A stretch of DNA of 21,781 nucleotides from a virus. The position numbers were made by a program, and so were the translations under genes. Where the stretch lies: positions 1 to 21,781 of IMG/VR virus record IMGVR_UViG_3300028178_000023; one strand, written 5' to 3'. Positions 13,589-20,721 of the stretch are shown one piece after another (within the stretch, counting starts at the first letter, position 1; every line of letters begins with the position of its first letter). The notes beneath the pieces are model-generated. The model had not been told where the DNA came from. It searched no databases and saw nothing but the letters and a program-made list of their open reading frames with translations.

Positions 13589-14442
13589 TGGCAAACATAA
13601 CTGATGTATGTAATGCGCTAGTATCAAAGATTGCTAATGCACTCTATCCAAACGGTACTGGTCAAGAATCAGTTGCAGGGTTCGGTGTGCGCGTATTTGA
13701 AGGATGGCCTAATCCGCAAGGACTTGATGCTGATTTGCTCGCAGGTATTGCGAATGTGTCTGTTTTTCCAACGGCTAATGAGCGCAATACAAGTCGTTAT
13801 CCAAAAGATTGGCAACAATACTCGATTAACACTGTGACATTAACTGCCACGATACTGAATAAAACAATTACGATTGGCGGCACGATCACCACACCACAAA
13901 ACGTGAGTGCAATCATCAATAATAAGGCGTTTATCTATGCGGTACAGGCTGGTGATTCGTTAACAAGCGTAGCAACAGGATTAACGGCTTTAATTGTTGC
14001 AAGTATTGCTGGCGTTACAAGTTCCGGTTCTGTAATTACGGTACCGACAGGCATGACTATTCAGTCATCACGTGTAGGCGTTACAGGTACCAACATTCGA
14101 GAAATACGCAGACAAGAGCGTGTAGTGCAAATCACCATCTGGGCAAATGCTCCACAAAGCATTGATTTAGTTGCAAACCCAGTTGATATTGCCCTGGCTA
14201 ATTCTAATTTTCTGATACTTTCAGATGGTATGGCTGCGCGTCTGGTTTATAAAAATAGTCAGATGGTTGATACATTTCAAAAATCAAAGCTATATCGTCG
14301 TGATTTTAACTACTCGATTGAGTATGCAACCACTGAAGTTGAGACAGATACGCAAATTCTCGTATTGCAAGAGAACGTTTCACCGCAAGTCAGTGGCACA
14401 TCCGCACCAATTACCACATCAACCACACAAATTAACACTTAG
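13588..14442 (+). CDS. Tail terminator-like protein with inserted beta domain
   Basis: This 284-residue protein has an N-terminal half-domain (MANITDVCNALVSKIANALY to about residue 82). A beta-rich insert follows at about 84-167, with the phrase YAVQAGDSLTSVATGLTALI known from accessory domains of phage structural proteins. The second half-domain begins with RRQERVVQITIWANAPQSID and contains DGMAARLVYKN and KLYRRDFNYSIEYATT. The two halves together look like a tail terminator or completion protein that caps the tube and joins it to the neck. The insert would project outward. The tail end is Ser/Thr-rich. It is followed 8 bp later by a tiny gene. Confidence 0.6.
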   Translation: MANITDVCNALVSKIANALYPNGTGQESVAGFGVRVFEGWPNPQGLDADLLAGIANVSVFPTANERNTSRYPKDWQQYSINTVTLTATILNKTITIGGTITTPQNVSAIINNKAFIYAVQAGDSLTSVATGLTALIVASIAGVTSSGSVITVPTGMTIQSSRVGVTGTNIREIRRQERVVQITIWANAPQSIDLVANPVDIALANSNFLILSDGMAARLVYKNSQMVDTFQKSKLYRRDFNYSIEYATTEVETDTQILVLQENVSPQVSGTSAPITTSTTQINT

Positions 14443-14450
14443 GAATCACC

Positions 14451-14612
14451 ATGGCTAAATACAAATCTGAATATGAGCTAGTCGTAATTGAGAACTTCGG
14501 CAATTACGTCAAAGGTCAAATTATCACCGACGACAAAGAAATTGCTGATTTAGTGGATTCTGAATGGCAAGCTAATTTCGTGAAAAAACCAGTAACGGTT
14601 AAAATAACTTAA
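14451..14612 (+). CDS. Tiny protein before the tail sheath gene
   Basis: This 53-residue frame has AGGA 6 nt upstream (TTAGGAATCACCATGG) and a folded-looking composition: YELVVIENFGNYVKGQIITD, then DLVDSEWQANFVKKPVTVKI. The KG.II.D..EI..L pattern is like the small SH3-like proteins of head and neck regions, where a short strand is followed by a turn and a short helix. The place between tail terminator and sheath suggests a neck or sheath accessory, but function is unknown. Confidence 0.6.
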   Translation: MAKYKSEYELVVIENFGNYVKGQIITDDKEIADLVDSEWQANFVKKPVTVKIT

Positions 14613-14638
14613 TCAACTAATCATTAAATAGTCACAAT

Positions 14639-14661
14639 GCCACTTTCGAGTGGCTTTTTTT
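14639..14661 (+). terminator. Hairpin with T run before the sheath gene
   Basis: GCCACT pairs with AGTGGC around a stable TTCG tetraloop and is followed by seven T. The ribosome binding site GGAG starts 3 nt after the T run. It divides head and neck genes from tail genes. Confidence 0.82.
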
Positions 14662-14674
14662 ATGGAGATCCACT

Positions 14675-16210
14675 ATGCCAGTAGTTCAACAAGGCTCAAT
14701 TAATACAACCGCCCTAATCGTACCTGATTTGTATGTTCAGATCGTGCCACCAAGCATTTCATTGCTTAACGGCTTACCAACTAACGTACTTGGCGTTGTC
14801 GGTACAGCACAATGGGGCCCAGTTAACGCGCCTACTATCATTGGTGATATGGGTGCTTATTCTCGCCAATTTGGTGCAATTCAAGCGCGTAAATTTGACA
14901 TGGGTACAGCGATTGCCGCTGCCGTTCTGCAAGGTGCTAATAACTTCCGCTGCGTTCGTGTAACAGACGGTACGGACATTGCCGCATTTATTGCGGTACT
15001 GACTAACTGTATTACTTTCACAAGTAAATACACCGGTACGCTAGGCAACACAGCAAGCGTGACAGTTTCACCTGGCACACAAACAGGTACATTCAAAGCG
15101 GTTGTTGCAATGCCTGGTCTAGTGGCTGAGGCATTCGATAATATCGGCTTCGGTTTAACTGCCAATGCAATCTGGGTAGCGATGGCCAATGCAATCAACA
15201 ACGGTCAATCTGGCTTACGTGGCCCATCACAATTAATCGTTGCTTCTGCTGGTGTTGGTGTGACTACCCCAGCTTCAGCAACATACACATTGGTTGGTGG
15301 TACTGATGGTACAACTACAATCACAGGCACGACTTTAATCGGTGTTGATACCGTGCCGCGTAAAGGTATGTATGCCTTGCGTAATACAGGCGCATCTATC
15401 GGCGTATTGGCTGATGATGACGATACAACAACTTTCACCAATCAAGTGTCTTTCGGTTTATCCGAAGGTTTATACATGATCGGCGTTTCACCTGCTGGCG
15501 ATTCAATCAGCACAGCGGTAACCAATAAAGCTTCTGCTGGTATTGATAGTTATGCCTTCAAATATCTATTGGGCGATTGGGTTTACTTCAATGATACGGT
15601 GAACGGTGGCATTCGCTTAATCTCACCTCAAGGCTTTATCGCTGGTCGCCTAGCTAACCTTTCACCAGAACAATCAAGTTTAAATAAGCCCCTGTACGGC
15701 ATTGTCGGCACGCAAAAGTCTTATCAAAACTTGGTTTACTCAGGCGCCGAACTTCAATCTCTTGGCTTGGCAGGTATCGATGTAATTACCAATCCAGTAC
15801 CAGGCGGAAATTACTTCGGTGCTAGATTTGGTCATAACTCAAGTTCAAATGCTGTGACGAATGGCGACAACTATACCCGCATGACGAATTACATTGCTTA
15901 CACGCTTAATGCAGGTATGGGCTTGTTTATAGGTCAACTACAAAGCAAGACTGTTCGTCGTAATGCAGCCGCTACGATTAGCGCTTTCCTAGAAGGCATG
16001 AGCAATCAAGGCATGATCGGTAATGCTCAAGGCTCAACGCCGTACAGCGTTCAGATTGATGATAACAACAACATTCCATCGCGTGTGGCATTAGGTTACA
16101 TGCAAGCAGATGTGAAGGTTCAATATTTGAGCGTAATTGAGAAATTCTTAATTAACGTTGAAGGTGGCCAGTCTGTATTAATTAATCGCCAATCAGTCGC
16201 TTTAGCCTAA
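14675..16210 (+). CDS. Tail sheath protein
   Basis: This 511-residue protein is a contractile tail sheath subunit. The N-terminal NTTALIVPDLYVQIVPPSIS, then NVLGVVGTAQWGP and a GDMGAYSRQFG segment are typical. So is the C-terminal part with YTRMTNYIAYTLNAGMGLF, a helix around AAATISAFLEGM and the strand VKVQYLSVIEKFLINVEGG. A beta-rich middle (about 115-215) forms the variable outer domain. The sheath contracts to drive the tube through the envelope. It is the evidence that this phage is a myovirus. GGAG lies 7 nt before the ATG. The tube gene follows after a hairpin. Confidence 0.88.
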   Translation: MPVVQQGSINTTALIVPDLYVQIVPPSISLLNGLPTNVLGVVGTAQWGPVNAPTIIGDMGAYSRQFGAIQARKFDMGTAIAAAVLQGANNFRCVRVTDGTDIAAFIAVLTNCITFTSKYTGTLGNTASVTVSPGTQTGTFKAVVAMPGLVAEAFDNIGFGLTANAIWVAMANAINNGQSGLRGPSQLIVASAGVGVTTPASATYTLVGGTDGTTTITGTTLIGVDTVPRKGMYALRNTGASIGVLADDDDTTTFTNQVSFGLSEGLYMIGVSPAGDSISTAVTNKASAGIDSYAFKYLLGDWVYFNDTVNGGIRLISPQGFIAGRLANLSPEQSSLNKPLYGIVGTQKSYQNLVYSGAELQSLGLAGIDVITNPVPGGNYFGARFGHNSSSNAVTNGDNYTRMTNYIAYTLNAGMGLFIGQLQSKTVRRNAAATISAFLEGMSNQGMIGNAQGSTPYSVQIDDNNNIPSRVALGYMQADVKVQYLSVIEKFLINVEGGQSVLINRQSVALA

Positions 16211-16231
16211 TCCGATCATCGAAATACCTAC

Positions 16232-16252
16232 AACCCGCCAAGTGCGGGTTTT
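16232..16252 (+). terminator. Hairpin with short T run before the tube gene
   Basis: AACCCGC pairs with GCGGGTT around CAAGT, followed by TT and a C-interrupted T stretch. The core is close to the hairpin before the coat gene (11088-11110). The following TTTATGGAGAT is identical to the ribosome binding region of the sheath gene. Confidence 0.7.
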
Positions 16253-16272
16253 CTCATTTATGGAGATAACAA

Positions 16273-16707
16273 ATGTCATCAAGCAATCAATTCAATATCG
16301 GCAAGGACGTTAAGCTCGATGTTATCGGCCCTAATGGCCCATTACGTTTTAACATCATCACAGGGTTTGAATCAAAGCCCGGTTATAAATCAGTAGATAG
16401 CAAAGGTTTAGATGGCTTAGACCGCTTTGACGACTTACCAGCTGGTTGGTCTGGTTCATTTTCTATTGATCGAGCAGATAGTACGGTCGATGACTTCTTT
16501 GCGCAAAAAGAAGCTAACTTCTATGCTGGTTTAAGTGCCACACCTAGCACGATCACAGAAACGATCACAGAGGTAAGTGGCGCTATTTCACAATATCGTT
16601 ATACAGGCGTTGCGCTCACATTCCAGAACGCTGGCAGTAAATCAGCAGATAACAAAATCATGCAAACTGTTGGCTTCCGCGCAGCTCGTAGAATTAAAGT
16701 TAGTTAA
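16273..16707 (+). CDS. Tail tube protein
   Basis: This 144-residue, beta-rich protein follows the sheath gene, the usual place of the tube subunit. It begins with a NIGKDVKLDVIG strand and continues with NIITGFESKPGYKSVDSKGL. It contains GWSGSFSIDRADSTVDDFF and ends with NKIMQTVGFRAARRIKV, a pattern of small tube proteins with a helix against a beta barrel. Subunits stack into the inner tube that passes DNA. The length fits the family. The chaperone gene begins 2 bp later. Confidence 0.75.
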   Translation: MSSSNQFNIGKDVKLDVIGPNGPLRFNIITGFESKPGYKSVDSKGLDGLDRFDDLPAGWSGSFSIDRADSTVDDFFAQKEANFYAGLSATPSTITETITEVSGAISQYRYTGVALTFQNAGSKSADNKIMQTVGFRAARRIKVS

Positions 16708-16709
16708 TC

Positions 16710-17087
16710 ATGGCCGACGTTAAAGTAAAGCTGAATGATGTGCCAAGTGATGATGTTGTTGCTAAACAGAATCAATCATTTGTGGTGACTGATGCAAAAG
16801 GTAGAGCAATCACTCTTAAAAAGCCTGGTGTACTTTCTCAATTCAGATTGATTGAAGCCCTTGGCGATACAGCTAAGAATTCTGTTTATACATCTATGGT
16901 GCTGCCTATCATCTTTGTAACAGACATCGATGGCGACCCCATTCCACAGCCTCAAAGCAAGCGTGAAATTGAAGCATTGATTCAACGTCTTGATGATGAA
17001 GGTATTGAAGCCGTAAGTAATGGTGTAATGGCTAACTTTGGAGCTTCAAGTCCAGAAGCTGACAAGGACGCACTAAAAAACTCGTAA
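16710..17087 (+). CDS. Tail assembly chaperone, unshifted product (gpG-like)
   Basis: This 125-residue protein lies between tail tube and tape measure, the place of lambda gpG-type chaperones, which coat the tape measure before the tube is laid on it. It is mixed alpha/beta (QSFVVTDAKGRAITLKKPGV, then LPIIFVTDIDG) with a helical end (REIEALIQRLDDEGIEAVSN). The last sense codons hold a perfect A AAA AAC heptamer in register (17075-17081), two codons before TAA. A fraction of ribosomes should slip back one base and continue into the -1 frame to 17251. Confidence 0.75.
   Translation: MADVKVKLNDVPSDDVVAKQNQSFVVTDAKGRAITLKKPGVLSQFRLIEALGDTAKNSVYTSMVLPIIFVTDIDGDPIPQPQSKREIEALIQRLDDEGIEAVSNGVMANFGASSPEADKDALKNS
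17075..17081 (+). promoter_or_regulatory. Programmed -1 ribosomal frameshift site (A AAA AAC)
   Basis: The heptamer fits X XXY YYZ exactly in the zero frame (CTA AAA AAC TCG TAA). Both codons can re-pair after a one-base slip. The zero-frame stop is only one codon further on. A small GGC-TGT-GCC stem (17089-17097) lies 7 nt downstream but is too short to be a sure stimulator. Confidence 0.75.
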
Positions 17088-17251
17088 AGGCTGTGCCAAT
17101 TCGTGAATGTCTGTGGTTAATTAAAAATGGCATTCCATTTGATACAGCCTTTGCAATTGATGATGTGACCAGGGCTGGTTGGGCGATCATCTTTTCAGAA
17201 ATGGAAGGTAATACGTTCGACTTTGACACTATGTCATTCAAGGACACTTAA
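17081..17251 (+). CDS. -1 frameshift extension of the tail chaperone (gpGT-like)
   Basis: After slipping on the heptamer at 17075-17081, reading continues at CTC 17081 for 56 codons to TAA 17249-17251. This gives a fusion of 180 residues starting at 16710. The extension begins LVKAVPIRECLWLIKNGIPF and ends FSEMEGNTFDFDTMSFKDT, like the second part of tail chaperones in related phages (an F-D-(F/W)-x-x-M ending). It has no start codon with a ribosome binding site of its own. The GT-like part is expected to bring tube subunits to the tape measure. Confidence 0.75.
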   Translation, partial: LVKAVPIRECLWLIKNGIPFDTAFAIDDVTRAGWAIIFSEMEGNTFDFDTMSFKDT

Positions 17252-17253
17252 TC

Positions 17254-17742
17254 ATGCGCGAGTTTCATAGCCTAGAAAGTTTTGCAATACATCTTGCAGA
17301 AGCAGCCGTTGCGGTTGTAATTGCAGAGCAAAAAGCGCTTGAAAGAGCCGCAATACTCATTGAGAAAGACGCAAAAAACAGAATTGGTGAATATCAAGGT
17401 TCTGTTGGGCCGTTCCAAGATTGGGCGCCATTGGCTGACAGTACCGAGGCTGAAAAATCACGATTAGGTTATGCGCTTGATGCGCCATTACTTCGTGAAG
17501 GTGATTTGCGTGACAGCATCGAGCATGAAATAGAACGTGGCGAGGCTGTTATCGGCTCTAAGCTAGATATTGCAGCTTATCAAGAATTTGGTACTGACAA
17601 AATACCGCCTAGACCGTTCATTGGACCAGCAGCATTTGCCAATAAAGACAAGATAGAAAGATTGATTGGAAATGCCGCGATTGAAGGCTTAACGCTTGGC
17701 GAAGTGATACACCACTCGTTAGGTTATGACATTGATATTTAA
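17254..17742 (+). CDS. HK97-gp10-like / virion morphogenesis protein
   Basis: This 162-residue protein has the pattern of the HK97-gp10/phage virion morphogenesis group. It has a long N-terminal helix (FAIHLAEAAVAVVIAEQKAL), a WAPLADSTEAEK segment, LLREGDLRDSIEHE, VIGSKLDIAAYQEFGTDKIP and the PPRPFIGPA motif near residue 120. Members act in tail completion or as tail terminators and occur near the tape measure. Here a second terminator-like protein is encoded at 13588, so the two must have different roles. Its TAA overlaps the stop of the opposite-strand gene in TTAA. Confidence 0.75.
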   Translation: MREFHSLESFAIHLAEAAVAVVIAEQKALERAAILIEKDAKNRIGEYQGSVGPFQDWAPLADSTEAEKSRLGYALDAPLLREGDLRDSIEHEIERGEAVIGSKLDIAAYQEFGTDKIPPRPFIGPAAFANKDKIERLIGNAAIEGLTLGEVIHHSLGYDIDI

Positions 17743-17960
17743 GCAGTGATTACTGCCCAGGTAATCCAGAGAATTACGGCCGCTATGATGGCTGCCAGCA
17801 TCAAACCTGCGATACCCACAACAAATAATAAATAACGCTTCCAAAACGGCATTTGATGCTTAAAAAACGGCTTTTGTATGCCAACAACATCTGGGTATTG
17901 AACCCAACTAATATTATCTGCAGCCCATTCATGAGCGCGAGTTAAAAGAGGTCTTTTCAT
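17739..17960 (-). CDS. Opposite-strand small membrane protein (moron candidate)
   Basis: This 73-residue protein is encoded on the minus strand inside the otherwise rightward late operon. Residues 1-42 are polar and aromatic (EWAADNISWVQYPDVVGI, then PFFKHQMPFWKR). Residues 43-72 form one long hydrophobic helix (LLFVVGIAGLMLAAIIAAVI), so it is a C-terminally anchored or single-span membrane protein with positive residues before the helix. The frame fills the gap between the flanking genes completely. Its stop shares TTAA with one and its start shares CATG with the other. The plus strand of the gap has many stops in all frames. The ribosome binding site is weak (AGG, 8 nt) and no clear promoter is seen. 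It may alter the host membrane in a lysogen, for example by exclusion, but this is a guess. Confidence 0.6.
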   Translation of the reverse strand: MKRPLLTRAHEWAADNISWVQYPDVVGIQKPFFKHQMPFWKRYLLFVVGIAGLMLAAIIAAVILWITWAVITA

Positions 17961-19761
17961 GTTCGATGCCTATAAAGTTGCCGTAAAGCTATCGCTAGTT
18001 AATGGCGTAAGCTCTGGTTTAGCTGCACTGGCTTTAGAATTTAAAGCCTTGAATCAACATGTTAACACTACTCAACAGAGTGTAACAATGCTTGAGCGCA
18101 AGATGAAAGAAATTAAGACCATGGGCATGGTTGGCGGTGCTATGGCAATGGCTGGCGGCTTTGGTCTTTCACTATTCAGCGCCCCTTTAGAAGAGGCTAA
18201 AAAGTTTCAGACAGAAGTTGCTAAATTCTCATCACTCGGCTTTGGTGACAATGTTAATCGTCAGGCCGTAAGCTTTGCTAATGGAATGCAAACGATCGGA
18301 ACAAGTGCCAGAGATAACATGGCCATTGTGGGTGATGCAATGGCTGTGTTCAAAGATTTAGGCGATGCCAAGATGGCCGCTCCTTGGATGGCAAAGATGA
18401 AGTTTGCCAACGAAGCTATTTATGGCGCCGGTGGTGGTGACCGCGATAAAAAGTTAATGGACATGATGAAGGTTGCCGAGTTTAGAGGCGGCACTAAATC
18501 ACCAGAAGAATTTGCACGACAAGTGAATTTTGCACAACAAGCAATTTCAGGCAGCCGTAACCGCGTAGATGCCTCATCTATGTTGCAAGCACTTAAAACA
18601 GGTGGCGTTGCATTATCTCAGCGTTCTAATCAAGCTTTCTATCTTGGCGCAGAGCCTTTGATTCAAGAATTCGGTGGAAATCGTTACGGTACTGCAGCAA
18701 TGAGCATTTATCAAAACTTAGTGCAATCACGCGGTACGATCACAGCTCAACAAGAGTTATTCAGATTGGGATTGCTAGACCCTAGCATGGTGCAATTTAA
18801 CAAACTTGGTATGCTAAAGAAAGCTTTACCTGGCTCTTTTAAAGGTTCCAGCACATTAGAGAGTGACGGCGAACTAGCGTTACTTGAAAAGGTTCTTTTA
18901 CCTGCTTTCGCGGCTAAAGGCGTTACCAGTGACGAAGGCGTGATTCGTGAATTAGGCATGATACTTGGCAATAGAACAGGTTCAAGTTTAATGGCCAGAA
19001 TCTACCAACAACGCACAAAATTGCACATGCAAACTGATGCTAACTTACATGCTGAGAATTTAGACCAAGCGAGTGCCAGAGCTGCCAATACCCTAGCAGG
19101 TAAAGAACTTGATTTACATGCTAAATGGGCAACAGTCATGAAAGAACTCGGCACAACAATCTTGCCAGTTGCAATTAAAGCTGTTGAAGGTTTGACTAGC
19201 ATGCTCAAGGGCGTGATTAATTTTGCTCGCGAGTTTCCAGTTTTAACAAAAGGGCTAGTTATTGCTTTTGGTGTTTTATCTGGAATGGTTGCAACTGGAG
19301 GTGTTGTATTAATGGCGACTGCAGCATTCAAAGCGCTAGGTCTTGCAATGGCATTCAATAGTGTTGGTGGCGCTGTCGGCATTGCCAGAACTGCTACCTC
19401 ATTAATCACATTATCAGGTGGAATATCGGCTGTTGTGGGTGCCGTATCACTTTATGCTGGTTATAAAGTTGGCGGTGCTAGTGTTGAATGGTGGAATAAA
19501 ACTCTTGCACCTAAAGGTTATGATGGTTTAGCAGATTGGTGGGTTGATAAAGGCGGTAATGGTAAACATACCTCTGCATTTATCGCAGCTCAAAAGAAAA
19601 TGAATGGCGGCGGCAATGGCGACATTTACATGGATGGTAAGAAAGTTGGTGAAATCGTCAGTGGACATCAAGCCAAAGCCGCACACAAACCATTTAACGG
19701 ACAATCAGCATTTGATATGAGCATGTCACCATTACCAGCAGGCATGAGGTTCGCTAAATGA
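17959..19761 (+). CDS. Tape measure protein
   Basis: This 600-residue protein sets tail length. It is mostly helical, with an N-terminal amphipathic part (VNGVSSGLAALALEFKALNQ) and a coiled-coil stretch (VTMLERKMKEIKTM). A Gly/Ala/Met-rich hydrophobic segment follows at about 54-70, then a long helical middle with FANGMQTIGTSARDNMAIVG. Two hydrophobic stretches at about 430-465 and 475-515 (VIAFGVLSGMVATGGVVLMA, later AVSLYAGYKVGG) could enter the host membrane on injection. At about 1.5 angstrom per residue the tail would be near 90 nm. AGAGG lies 7 nt before ATG in the loop of a small AAAAG/CTTTT hairpin. The start overlaps the opposite-strand gene. Confidence 0.88.
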   Translation: MFDAYKVAVKLSLVNGVSSGLAALALEFKALNQHVNTTQQSVTMLERKMKEIKTMGMVGGAMAMAGGFGLSLFSAPLEEAKKFQTEVAKFSSLGFGDNVNRQAVSFANGMQTIGTSARDNMAIVGDAMAVFKDLGDAKMAAPWMAKMKFANEAIYGAGGGDRDKKLMDMMKVAEFRGGTKSPEEFARQVNFAQQAISGSRNRVDASSMLQALKTGGVALSQRSNQAFYLGAEPLIQEFGGNRYGTAAMSIYQNLVQSRGTITAQQELFRLGLLDPSMVQFNKLGMLKKALPGSFKGSSTLESDGELALLEKVLLPAFAAKGVTSDEGVIRELGMILGNRTGSSLMARIYQQRTKLHMQTDANLHAENLDQASARAANTLAGKELDLHAKWATVMKELGTTILPVAIKAVEGLTSMLKGVINFAREFPVLTKGLVIAFGVLSGMVATGGVVLMATAAFKALGLAMAFNSVGGAVGIARTATSLITLSGGISAVVGAVSLYAGYKVGGASVEWWNKTLAPKGYDGLADWWVDKGGNGKHTSAFIAAQKKMNGGGNGDIYMDGKKVGEIVSGHQAKAAHKPFNGQSAFDMSMSPLPAGMRFAK

Positions 19762-20714
19762 CAGTTCTAAAAGTAACCTTAGGTGACTTCGTATTTCAAG
19801 GCCTAGAGATACCAGAAAGCATTCCATACGGTGGTTCTCAAAAACTGGCCACTCATGAATTAGTCGGTGGAGTTCGTGTAGTTGATGCAATGGGCCGCTC
19901 AGATATGCCATTGGTATGGTCTGGGCTTCTACTCGGGCAAGAGGCTAATAATCGTGCACGCTATCTGAATAATTTACGGATTTCTGGCAAAGTTTTATCA
20001 CTCACATGGCATGAAATGTCATTTAATGTGATTGTTCAAGAGTTCACGGCTAATTTTCAACGCTACTATGAAGTGCCTTATTCTATCCATTGCCAAGTTG
20101 TCGAGGATTTAACCACGCCGATTGTCGGATTTATCGATGACGGTGTTGATTCATTGGTCGATGCTGATATGACGAATGCAAATAGCATTGGCGGTGATAT
20201 TGGTGACAGCGCCCTATCAACTACATTGAGCACGCTGAACGATGCTATTGCACAAGTAAGTAACTTTGCCAAAGCAACACAATCAACTATTAACAGCGTG
20301 TTAGTTCCTTTGGCAGCCGTTCAAGCTCGCGTAAGAATATTGATTGATAGCGTTGGTGGCGTAATTAACAATGTGACAACATTAGGCGGAATTTTGCCAA
20401 ATAATACGATTGCACAAAATGCAGCCAATATTATGAATCAAGTGGTTTCAATGACAAACATGGCCAAGCTATACGATTTGCAATCTGTACTAGGTCGCAT
20501 GGGTGGAAATCTTGGCACTATTGGCGGTGGTGGTATTTCAGTATCGTCTGCAGGTGGTAATCTTTACGGCATGGCCTCTGAATATTATGGTGACCCAACT
20601 GCATGGACAACCATTGCAAACGCTAATAACTTGAGTGACCCGCAATTGACAGGCTTGCAAACTCTTTCAGTTCCATTGTTGCCAGATAACTTTGGCGGCG
20701 TTCTAACCAAATAG
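19758..20714 (+). CDS. Baseplate/tail protein (Mu gpN-like) with LysM-like end
   Basis: This 318-residue protein begins with a beta domain (LGDFVFQGLEIPESIPYGGS, then THELVGGVRVVDAMG, DMPLVWSGLLLG and RARYLNNLRISGK). That is the outline of Mu gp43/DNA circulation N-terminal or distal tail proteins found between tape measure and hub. A helical and Asn/Ser-rich middle follows (about 130-260). The last about 50 residues (NLYGMASEYYGDPTAWTTIA, then LQTLSVPLLP) look like a LysM fold that would bind peptidoglycan or pack in the baseplate. It overlaps the tape measure by 4 bp, and the hub gene follows after 7 bp. Confidence 0.68.
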   Translation: MTVLKVTLGDFVFQGLEIPESIPYGGSQKLATHELVGGVRVVDAMGRSDMPLVWSGLLLGQEANNRARYLNNLRISGKVLSLTWHEMSFNVIVQEFTANFQRYYEVPYSIHCQVVEDLTTPIVGFIDDGVDSLVDADMTNANSIGGDIGDSALSTTLSTLNDAIAQVSNFAKATQSTINSVLVPLAAVQARVRILIDSVGGVINNVTTLGGILPNNTIAQNAANIMNQVVSMTNMAKLYDLQSVLGRMGGNLGTIGGGGISVSSAGGNLYGMASEYYGDPTAWTTIANANNLSDPQLTGLQTLSVPLLPDNFGGVLTK

Positions 20715-20721
20715 ACCATTT

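Noticed and set aside
14881-15201. Leftward 106-residue frame inside the sheath gene.
   Set aside because: It lies fully within a clear sheath gene, with no ribosome binding site and low-complexity Val/Ala/Leu composition.
17087-17097. AAGGCTGTGCC just after the frameshift site is identical to 11 nt of the third hairpin at 10418-10428.
   Set aside because: Exact 11-nt matches are expected many times by chance in 22 kb. The pairing here is only three base pairs, so it is not counted as a fourth array member or as a proven frameshift stimulator.
19002-19409. Leftward 135-residue frame inside the tape measure gene.
   Set aside because: It is the mirror of a well-supported gene, with Ser/Pro/Thr/Ala-rich shadow composition and no separate gap, unlike the frame at 17739-17960.
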